Part shown: positions 20,748-28,130 of the stretch, piece by piece
Layout: every line of letters begins with the position of its first letter
How positions within the stretch are numbered: the first letter of the stretch is position 1
Assembly: GCA_021648195.1 (NCBI GenBank)
Contig: JAKITG010000002.1
Coordinates: forward strand, 1-36,313
Source of the DNA: Flavobacteriaceae bacterium
GTDB taxonomy: Bacteria; Bacteroidota; Bacteroidia; Flavobacteriales; Flavobacteriaceae
Reading direction: 5' to 3'
DNA length: 36,313 nucleotides
Program-made: the position numbers and the translations under genes
The notes under the pieces: model-generated
What the model saw: the letters and a program-made list of their open reading frames with translations, nothing else
What the model was told of the DNA's origin: nothing
Database searches by the model: none

Positions 20748-21698
20748 TTAGATATTCGTATAAGGTGTTCTAAATTGTACAGCTTTTAATGCTCTTACTA
20801 ATTCATCAATGCCCTCTTCAACTGTTATAGTAGTCTCATAACCAAGAGCTGTAATTTTATCGTAACTAACAACATAATTTCGTTTATCGGCATCTTCCGC
20901 GATATCAGCATAATGTATATATGCTTCCGTTTTTTCTTTTATCATATTACAAACATTTTCTTTGCTATAATTCATATTCTCATTGCCAACATTATAAACA
21001 TTATTAATCATATTGTCTTGATTTGTAATTCCGAATAAAAAGACTCTACCCATATCATGAACATGAATAAAAGTTCGCATAAAATGTTTTTCATAAACAA
21101 CCAAATACCCCTCTTTTATTGCTTTATGTGTAAAGTCATTTATGAGAAGATCTAGTCTTAAACGTGCCGACACTCCGAATGCTGTAGCAAATCTCCAAGC
21201 AATAGTTTTTCTGTTCTCCAAAAGCATTTTCTCTGCTAGAGTTTTTGTTTGCCCATAAAGACTAAGCGGATTCAATGGAGTTTCTTCCGTACAAATTTCT
21301 TCAACTGCCCCATAGTTAGAACCTGTAGATCCATAAATAATAAGTTGCTCGTTTGAAGTAACATCAATCAGATTTTGTGTTCCATCCACATTAACTGCTT
21401 TAGCTAAATCCGGTTCTTTTCTGCATGCAGGAAATCCGACAATTGCCGCTAAATGGATAATTATATCTGCGTCTTTGGCAGCATCTTTTATTTTTTCTTT
21501 ATCCCGGATATCCCCATTAATAAAACTAAATTTAGGTGATCTAAAAAAAGGTATTATTGCATCACCTCCGAACATTAAGTTATCATATACTGTAACTTCA
21601 TGATTATTTGCTAAGAGTTGAGGGATTAAGGCTGTGCCAACATATCCAGCTCCTCCGGTTATTAAGACTTTCATAGATTCTTCTCCTTTATCTTCCAA
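20748..21698 (-). CDS. NAD-dependent epimerase/dehydratase (extended SDR)
   Basis: MKVLITGGAGYVGTALIPQLLANNHEVTVYDNLMFGGDAI; SLYGQTKTLAEK. Confidence 0.9.
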   Translation of the reverse strand: MEDKGEESMKVLITGGAGYVGTALIPQLLANNHEVTVYDNLMFGGDAIIPFFRSPKFSFINGDIRDKEKIKDAAKDADIIIHLAAIVGFPACRKEPDLAKAVNVDGTQNLIDVTSNEQLIIYGSTGSNYGAVEEICTEETPLNPLSLYGQTKTLAEKMLLENRKTIAWRFATAFGVSARLRLDLLINDFTHKAIKEGYLVVYEKHFMRTFIHVHDMGRVFLFGITNQDNMINNVYNVGNENMNYSKENVCNMIKEKTEAYIHYADIAEDADKRNYVVSYDKITALGYETTITVEEGIDELVRALKAVQFRTPYTNI

Positions 21699-22191
21699 TT
21701 ATTTCCCATTTATCCTTTCCGATGATATATGGGTCAATTCTAATATCATCGTATTTGGCTTTATCAAATGTAAGGTTACTTAATGAAAATAGTGTTGTAT
21801 TATCTTCCAGTCCAACCCATCCATTTGCATACAATGGCGGTACAACAAGTAAAGCATGATGCCTTGAACTCAATACCCAAGATTTTAATGACTCCGGGTG
21901 TTTGGCTAAATATACTTTTATTTCTTCATTATTATTTCTTTTGGCAATTTCAACTGGTAGTTTAAGTGTATTAAACTTAGCAGCGCCGCAACCAATGATA
22001 AACATTTTCATTTCTTCTAAATGATAATGCAAACCTCTAATTACACCTCTGCCATAATTTTGAACATAATAAGCACGCTGAATAGCTGAAGGATCAATCT
22101 CATCAGCAAACGGGACTAATATTCCCCTATCATCAGTAATGCTCTGTATGGGAAGGTATATTGGTTCTTTAAGATCATTTGTGACTTTCAT
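21688..22191 (-). CDS. dTDP-4-dehydrorhamnose 3,5-epimerase-related (RmlC-like cupin) protein
   Basis: DDRGILVPFADEI, GVIRGLHYHLEEMKMFIIGCGAAKF, HHALLVVPPLYANGWVGLEDNT. Confidence 0.8.
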   Translation of the reverse strand: MKVTNDLKEPIYLPIQSITDDRGILVPFADEIDPSAIQRAYYVQNYGRGVIRGLHYHLEEMKMFIIGCGAAKFNTLKLPVEIAKRNNNEEIKVYLAKHPESLKSWVLSSRHHALLVVPPLYANGWVGLEDNTTLFSLSNLTFDKAKYDDIRIDPYIIGKDKWEIIGR

Positions 22192-22228
22192 TTTTTCTCC
22201 ATTTATTTTCTAATATTATTAATATTCT

Positions 22229-22300
22229 TTTAAAACCATTCATAAGTTAATTTTAATCCATCTTTCAGTTCTGCCGCTGGCATCCTTTGGAGATTATCCC
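22229..22300 (-). pseudogene. C-terminal scrap of an SDR epimerase
   Basis: Reverse reading ...AAELKDGLKLTYEWF*, resembling SDR C-termini; short. Confidence 0.3.
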
Positions 22301-22467
22301 GACGAAAAAATCCGCCCAACAAGAAATGAGAAAAGAATCATGCTTAATTTGTATTTGTTTACTGCTTTTCATAATTATTAATGTATTCAATTGTTTTTTC
22401 TTCAATAAATCTAAAAATATTTTTTCTACTAGTTTCAAAGTTCGGGATAAATTTCATTTTTTGCGTT

Positions 22468-22824
22468 TCACGTTTTATCTTTTTTACTTCTTGCATCCCT
22501 TACCGCAACAAGGATATTTAAAAAACCATCAATATTTACTGAGTTTGTGTTTGCTGGATCAGCAATAGAACGAGTAACCGAACCAAGAGCAGCTTGGTGA
22601 GAAACGTAATTGCAACCTTTAACAGCATCAACACATGTTTGTTTATTGCGGATGTCGCCTTTTACGAAGGAGAAGTTTGGGTTATCGAAATTATGGTTTA
22701 TGTTATGCTCAAAGCCTGTACTAAGGTCATCAAGGCAAACAACTTTGTGACCAAGAGAAAGGAAATGGTCAACAAGGTTTGAACCTATGAAACCAGCACC
22801 GCCAGTGATAAGTATTTTTTTCAT
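22468..22824 (-). pseudogene. N-terminal fragment of a UDP-GlcNAc/Glc 4-epimerase-like SDR
   Basis: MKKILITGGAGFIGSNLVDHFLSLGHKVVCLDDLSTGF...VSHQAALGSVTRSIADPANTNSVNIDGFLNILVAVRDA then out of family; only ~115 aa of an expected ~320. Confidence 0.8.
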
Positions 22825-22870
22825 TGTTTTTTCTTTTTTATAGTATGTTTAAATTTTACCACGTTAGATA

Positions 22871-23110
22871 TTTTTCAACAAATAGTTTTTAAGCCTCGAT
22901 TTAATATATCTTTTTCCCCAAGATGTTTTTTACCCCGTTAAATAATACAAACATTAAGCTATCAAATATTATCGGAATTGAATTTGCTCTGTGTTCATTC
23001 ATATAAGATTTAACAGGGTGAATACTTTTCTCTATGAGTTGCATCTTGCCAGTTTAGAGAACCTTCAAAATATACTAACTTTAATGGTCTTCTGTTTTTT
23101 CTAACTATTG
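22871..23110 (-). pseudogene. GIY-YIG endonuclease-family remnant
   Basis: Reverse reading RKNRRPLKLVYFEGSLNWQDATHREKY...[insertion]...KTSWGKRYIKSRLKNYLLKNI*, the C-terminal pattern of small GIY-YIG proteins. Confidence 0.65.
22932..23019. mobile_element. 88-bp MITE-like insertion in the GIY-YIG remnant
   Basis: Ends ACCCCGTTAAAT / ATTTAACAGGGT form 11/12-bp terminal inverted repeats; removing it restores REKY-KTSWGKRYIK continuity. Confidence 0.55.
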
Positions 23111-23159
23111 GACTTTTCTTGTTTTCATATTAACTACATTACTATTTTAAGAAAGGTCT

Positions 23160-23380
23160 ATTGCCTGTTCAATAAGTAATTTTTTTATCTCTTTTTTAGA
23201 AGGACTTTTAACAAGGTATTCTATTTCTTCACTATAATCTATATCATCAAAATAACTCAGTTGTGTCCTAAATGAAGTGCTATTGCCGTACCCCCTACGA
23301 GATAGAACTCTCGCTTAAACAGTTTAACCAATGGTAATAATTCAAGCTGGTTTTTGTTTAAAATCTCTTTATGCATTTCG
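23160..23380 (-). pseudogene. AbiEii-like nucleotidyltransferase remnant
   Basis: Reverse reading MHKEILNKNQLELLPLVKLFKREFYLVGGTAIALHLGHN* followed by FDDIDYSEEIEYLVKSPSKKEIKKLLIEQAID. Confidence 0.6.
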
Positions 23381-23647
23381 GTTAAGATAAAGTGTAAAGA
23401 AATTATAGATTTCAGGATAATAATTCATTTTTTTCCTTCCCTTAGCTCTTTGTAATATTCTAAGAGCATTGTTGTAACCAATCAACTCAAATAGACGCAG
23501 ACCGTCATCTAAGGTACCGTAGTTTAAGATAGTCTCTAACAATAATTTCATGGCTTATCTTCTCTTTTTTATCCTCTGGTGTGTACCAAAAAAAGCTGCC
23601 ATGCTCCCGTATGAAGGTTTTTAATTGTTTATTGTAAGTGGTTTTCA
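23369..23647 (-). pseudogene. Frameshifted small partner (antitoxin-like) of the nucleotidyltransferase
   Basis: MKTTYNKQLKTFIREHGSFFWYTPEDKKEKISHE then frame change into LLLETILNYGTLDDGLRLFELIGYNNALRILQRAKGRKKMNYYPEIYNFFTLYLNRNA; adjacent to the nucleotidyltransferase remnant. Confidence 0.5.
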
Positions 23648-24029
23648 TTTGTTAAATATACTCAATTTATCTATCGATTTTACTGATTTTTTATCCTTTT
23701 CGCACCAAAGTGTTAAGTTTTTGGAAGATTATAGATAATAAAGGACTAGGTTTTTTACGCAGATTGACCGTTTCACTAATCAATCTACGGTACGGAGTTA
23801 GACTATGCTTAACAACAGTTTCGATGCTTCGACTAGGCTTCTCAGCATATCATTCTGCATAGCCGCGAAGGAATTTGTTTTTTCTTTTTTATTGTATGCT
23901 TCCCCGTTAGATAATTCTTTGAAGTCTTTGCATAACCACCCCGAAAATTAAAGTACCTCCTTATTTATTTCTTTTACTACATCTAAAAAAGAAGGCTTAA
24001 CAGATTCTATCACATTATTTAGTAAATGT

Positions 24030-24335
24030 TTAGGATGCAACACTATTTAGCGACCTCTCAATTTCAGATTTTAAAGCAATATAATGTTGATAATCATTTG
24101 CCCATTCAATCATTTCGACATGCTCAATGCATAGCATTTCGACATGCTCAATGCATAGCATTTCGACATGCTCAATGCATAGTGTTTCGTTATCATCTGT
24201 CAGTTCACCCTTAGTATATTTATAATAAAAATTTTCTGACACCAAATTATATTTTTTTTCATACAGACTAAGTCGCTTTGATACATTTACTAAAGCATCA
24301 ACCGACGAATCGTATGTAATTCTTTGCTTTTTCAT
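24030..24335 (-). CDS. Small antitoxin-like protein containing an in-frame REP-element amplification
   Basis: 101 aa; internal CIEHVEML x3 from the 24-bp tandem repeat; flanking sequence KRLSLYEKKYNL...IEWANDYQHYIALKSEIERSL resembles small accessory antitoxin-like proteins. Confidence 0.5.
   Translation of the reverse strand: MKKQRITYDSSVDALVNVSKRLSLYEKKYNLVSENFYYKYTKGELTDDNETLCIEHVEMLCIEHVEMLCIEHVEMIEWANDYQHYIALKSEIERSLNSVAS
24111..24182. repeat. Tandem repeat, 3 perfect copies of 24-bp unit CATTTCGACATGCTCAATGCATAG
   Basis: Copies 24111-24134, 24135-24158, 24159-24182 identical. Confidence 0.98.
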
Positions 24336-24693
24336 TTTACACCTTGTTTTGTTCTATATAGTCTTAAATGACAATGTAAGCATTTTATACAGTAATTGCC
24401 TTTTATTCCGTTTTTCAATTACCAAATGCCCAAGGAACAATGTGGCAGTGAAACACGACAATATGTCGGCCCCAAACACTATTTGCTTAATGTAATAGTT
24501 CAAACAACAAGCATAAAAGAACATTTAGTTAAAACAACCATTCATTTGGACGATGTAACAAGATGTTTTGCAAATGCAACAATCCAATAATTCTTTGTTT
24601 GTTGTTGTTTTTCACTTCAATCAGTAGAAATCCGCTCAATCCGGAAAGTGTTGAGCAGAGCTGATTACGCTTTACTAATCACTCATTACTATT

Positions 24694-25104
24694 TTAAATA
24701 ACATTCTTTACTTCTTCGGCAAAAGTTTTGAAGTCGCTTAAATTATCCAACAAGCCAACTAACCTTTCTATACTTACTTCAACATATTCATGAATAAAAA
24801 TATTTCTTAATCCAACCATTCCCAAAAGTTTTTCGGCAATAACCGATTGCAAATACTCCTCTTGTTGTAATATTTTTATGCACTCCCCATACGTTTTAGG
24901 ATTGCCGAGATTATATTTTGTTACCAAATGGCATGCAACATCAATAACTATTTGAATCGATTCAAATAGTCCGTATCGCAAAACCCATTGTAATTGCAAA
25001 TTGTTTTTTATTTCCGAAAGCTTATACTCTTTGCGGTATTTTTCCAACTCTACAATGTTTTTTTCCAGTTGGTTTAGCCGTTCAAGCATAATTTCTTTTT
25101 CCAA
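24694..25104 (-). CDS. hepT: HepT-like HEPN (DUF86) toxin
   Basis: HEPN motif RNIFIHEY near C-terminus; overlaps the MNT gene by 23 nt. Confidence 0.85.
   Translation of the reverse strand: MEKEIMLERLNQLEKNIVELEKYRKEYKLSEIKNNLQLQWVLRYGLFESIQIVIDVACHLVTKYNLGNPKTYGECIKILQQEEYLQSVIAEKLLGMVGLRNIFIHEYVEVSIERLVGLLDNLSDFKTFAEEVKNVI
24947..24970. repeat. Perfect 24-bp palindrome inside hepT
   Basis: ACTATTTGAATCGATTCAAATAGT. Confidence 0.98.
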
Positions 25105-25516
25105 AATTTTTAGAGGATATTCTTTTGTTAAAGGCGGTATTGACCGATTTTCTTAATCTTTCTGTATCAAAATAATATAGAAACGCATTTCGCTTAAAAT
25201 TAACAAAAGTATCTTTATTTTTTGAAAATAACAATTTGTAATTTGTAGCAATTTGATATGCCAGAAGGGGGTGCTTTTTGTAAATATCGTTAAGTTCAAG
25301 CAAATCAATTTTCAAGTTGGTTATTTCTTCTAAGTCAGTAATAATTCGACCAATTAAAAGCAAATCTAAGCTTTTATTACAAAATATCCCCACATCCAAA
25401 TCACTTTTATTCCCAAACTGCCCCGAAACAAACGAGCCAAAAAGAAGTGCAAATTCCATGTCTTCGTATTGTTTTAAGTAGTTAGTTACTTTTGTTTCGA
25501 GTTCGCTTTTGTTCAT
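25082..25516 (-). CDS. mntA: MntA-like minimal nucleotidyltransferase antitoxin
   Basis: LLFGSFVSGQFGNKSDLDVGIF (GS...DxD nucleotidyltransferase motif) paired with HEPN gene. Confidence 0.85.
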   Translation of the reverse strand: MNKSELETKVTNYLKQYEDMEFALLFGSFVSGQFGNKSDLDVGIFCNKSLDLLLIGRIITDLEEITNLKIDLLELNDIYKKHPLLAYQIATNYKLLFSKNKDTFVNFKRNAFLYYFDTERLRKSVNTAFNKRISSKNFGKRNYA

Positions 25517-26151
25517 TTTTATTCAACCAAACATTGTGGGTAAAGGGTTATATAGTATTAGCGCTTTGCCATAGGCATCCTCCGAGGGAGTCCGAGACAT
25601 TCGGAAAATCCTTGTTTTTTTAAGAATTTTGTGTCTCATATTTGCGGTTACAGCAAATTGAGTTTCACTAATAAATCTACGGTACGGCAAGTAACAACTT
25701 CGACAAATAGTCGCAAAGAATTTTATTGTTTTTTGTATGCTTTAGTTGTATTACCAATTCTTTAGATAGTCCAAAAGTCTTGTTTTTATTCTGATTGTTC
25801 ATCAAAAATACTATTCATTTTTTTCTCTAAACCAACAAATTCAAAACATAATACTCGTTATTGAAACGAAAGTATTCCTCAGAACTTAATAGATAAGGAA
25901 GAGCTAAAGGAAGTATCTTTCCAAGAACAGAAATTAAACCAATTAAAATAAATTTTTCGAAGAACTCTTTAATTTTAAAACCTTGTTTATTGCAAACAGT
26001 AAAAAAATCCGCGAAATTGGGGAGCCACCGTTACCGCGGATGTTATGTGCGTCGATGCCAATAATCAAAACAAAGAAAACCGCGAAGCCGCAGAGACGCA
26101 GAGAAGTTTATCAAATGGAAGAAGAATACTATTAACAAATTTTGATATCAT

Positions 26152-26355
26152 CTATAGAACCAATTCCCAAACTTTTGTATATGTTCTATTATTTTTTCTT
26201 TTATTCTTACTTAGCATTTCGTTGTTTATTTTTTGGAGTTCTAAAATAGTTTTTACTTTCTCTTCATAAGGTGTTTTGGCTTTACTCTTATGGTAACGAG
26301 CTTTTGCCTTAGATAAATGCATAATGTAATTATTATTAACCATTTTTATCACCAA
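26152..26355 (-). CDS. Small partner ORF of nucleotidyltransferase TA-like pair
   Basis: 67 aa, overlaps 26336-26845 by 20 nt. Confidence 0.45.
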   Translation of the reverse strand: MVIKMVNNNYIMHLSKAKARYHKSKAKTPYEEKVKTILELQKINNEMLSKNKRKNNRTYTKVWELVL

Positions 26356-26845
26356 TAAACTTATGATACTCTTTTTCTAAATTAAATTGTTTAAGAATAT
26401 TTAGAAACAATGTTTTATTATATTCGGCTTCTGCTAAAAACCTCGCAAATCTTTCTCTATCTGACAATCGGTTTGTTTGCAACATTATTGCCATTAAGTA
26501 TTCTGCATCCAAAATATATGTTTTTTCATTAAAAATAATTATTTCCGATCTATGTTTTAGAGCCTCTTTAACCAAATCATTGTAGGCAAGTAGAAATTGG
26601 ACGGGAATTCCTTCAATTATTATATGTTCATTTTCGGTTTTATATCCGAATTCTCTTGCCCAACTATAAATACCAGCTAATGGGTTCAGAGTATTTTCTT
26701 CTCCGGAAACATGTACAATTAAATCTAAATCGTATGTAACAGATGGTTCAATATAATAAAATTGAGCCATACCACCAGCCATGGCATAGCTTTCAATAAT
26801 ATTTTTTTCTAGCAATTCATTTATTATTTGTAATGTTTTCTGCAT
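26336..26845 (-). CDS. Nucleotidyltransferase-fold TA-like protein
   Basis: YAMAGGMAQFYYIEPSVTYDLDLIVHV (GG...DxD) and downstream small ORF. Confidence 0.6.
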   Translation of the reverse strand: MQKTLQIINELLEKNIIESYAMAGGMAQFYYIEPSVTYDLDLIVHVSGEENTLNPLAGIYSWAREFGYKTENEHIIIEGIPVQFLLAYNDLVKEALKHRSEIIIFNEKTYILDAEYLMAIMLQTNRLSDRERFARFLAEAEYNKTLFLNILKQFNLEKEYHKFIGDKNG

Positions 26846-26958
26846 AATTAGAATATAAGGATTTTAGTTATTAAATAGATATTAAAACTTTACTATAAAG
26901 AAAAAATACTTTTCACTTCCATACTTTCTGTCGCACAATAAACTAAATACTTGGTCAC

Positions 26959-27216
26959 TTAGTTAAGGTATTTCACATACTGTTTTTTGTGTTTTTTTCC
27001 AATATCTATTAAATTTTGTATCTGCAGCTTTGCAACCCTATCTTCAGTAATCAAACCGGTAAGAATAAAAAAGATAGGTAGTAGTGCTACCTCTAATCCA
27101 ATCCACCAACTTTCAACTTGAGCATATATTGTAAGAGCAATTAAGAATGAAAAATTTAGAACTTCCCACTCAATTTTTAATTGTTTTACATAATTCAAAT
27201 CTATCTCCAAGTCCAA
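26959..27216 (-). CDS. Small hydrophobic ORF of unknown function abutting truncated neuC (may be a remnant)
   Basis: 85 aa with hydrophobic segments FSFLIALTIYA and LEVALLPIFFILTGL. Confidence 0.3.
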   Translation of the reverse strand: MDLEIDLNYVKQLKIEWEVLNFSFLIALTIYAQVESWWIGLEVALLPIFFILTGLITEDRVAKLQIQNLIDIGKKHKKQYVKYLN

Positions 27217-27537
27217 TTAACAAATTGGGTTTTAATCTTTTATAAGCTTCAGCAAATGAAATTAAAGCTAACCCCATTGATTTTGAAACACCAATATTTG
27301 TATCAGAGGAGAGAAGGATTTCAATTTTTTCATCTATTTTAAGACCGTCTTTTTCAATTTCTTTATAAGTTAAACCAAATTCTGGAGAGAGGTGCATTCC
27401 AGTAGCAATTATTTGTCCATAGGACTCTTACAGAGAATTTTGTAATTTTGGTCATTTATAAATTTATCAATAAGTGGTTTTAACAAACCATATTCTGCAC
27501 GTGTGCCGGTTATAAAACAAATTTTTCTCATTGTTTT
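27190..27537 (-). pseudogene. neuC: UDP-N-acetylglucosamine 2-epimerase (hydrolysing), NeuC/LegG-like, truncated and frameshifted
   Basis: MRKICFITGTRAEYGLLKPLIDKF then frameshift into QIIATGMHLSPEFGLTYKEIEKDGLKIDEKIEILLSSDTNIGVSKSMGLALISFAEAYKRLKPNLLIGLGDRFEL, then loss of homology. Confidence 0.9.
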
Positions 27538-28130
27538 TTCTTCTTTATAGTATGCTTAAATTTTACAACGGCAAAATTGAATTCGATTGAAGTTTCTGTA
27601 TCACTAATTTTTAAGTCATCGTCAAGTATTTCTGTAATCAGCTCCCCGCTTTTTTGCATTAAGTTTTGTTGTTCGTTTTTATCTACAATAACTTGTAACT
27701 GTTTTACATTTCTTGATAATTCTTTTATTTTTGAGAAAGTTTCTATAATTGCTAATGTTGTTTGCGTTGCACTTTTACTTTTAAGAATGGTTGCCAACAT
27801 GTATAATCCTTTTTCCGTAAAGGCTTTTGGTAAAAAGGGTGAATATTTTAACTTTTTGAGGTGGTCGAAATTTTCGACCACCTCATTTGTTTTAACCATT
27901 TCTTTTTTATCAGAAGTCGAAATTTTCGTCTTCAATAATTCCCAATCATCTTTGTTAAGCTCAATAATATATCCTTCAGGAAATTTATCCGGATTGTTTT
28001 TAACAGCCTCATTAATTCTTTTTGTTTCAACGTCATATAATTCTGCAACATCACTATCAATTATTACTTTTTTACCACGAATTTCTATAATCAATTCTTG
28101 TATGTTTTCTAATTTTATAATATTACTCAT
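27528..28130 (-). CDS. ORF6N-domain DNA-binding protein
   Basis: VIIDSDVAELYDVETKRINEAVKNNPDKFPEGYIIEL..., AFTEKGLYMLATILKSKSATQTTLAIIETFSKIKELS. Confidence 0.9.
   Translation of the reverse strand: MSNIIKLENIQELIIEIRGKKVIIDSDVAELYDVETKRINEAVKNNPDKFPEGYIIELNKDDWELLKTKISTSDKKEMVKTNEVVENFDHLKKLKYSPFLPKAFTEKGLYMLATILKSKSATQTTLAIIETFSKIKELSRNVKQLQVIVDKNEQQNLMQKSGELITEILDDDLKISDTETSIEFNFAVVKFKHTIKKKKQ
27858..27884. repeat. Perfect inverted repeat, 13-bp arms with 1-nt centre, inside ORF6N gene
   Basis: GAGGTGGTCGAAA-T-TTTCGACCACCTC. Confidence 0.98.

Noticed and set aside
24111-24182. CRISPR-like array
   Set aside because: The three 24-bp units are directly abutting with no spacers, and no cas genes are nearby; it is a simple tandem repeat.
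24396-24590. 64-aa plus-strand ORF MPFIPFFNYQMPKEQCG...
   Set aside because: No family resemblance I can support, opposite to the direction of all other genes; reverse strand is also stop-rich, likely decayed DNA.
25800-25990. Possible N-terminal remnant of another flippase (FKIKEFFEKFILIGLISVLGKILPLALPYLLSSEEYF)
   Set aside because: Only a short weak resemblance; insufficient to annotate.
22821-27569. Composite transposon bounded by the 42-bp ORF6N-tail repeats
   Set aside because: The repeats are explained as ORF6N C-terminal coding sequence, and there is no transposase between them; homologous recombination remains possible but unsupported.
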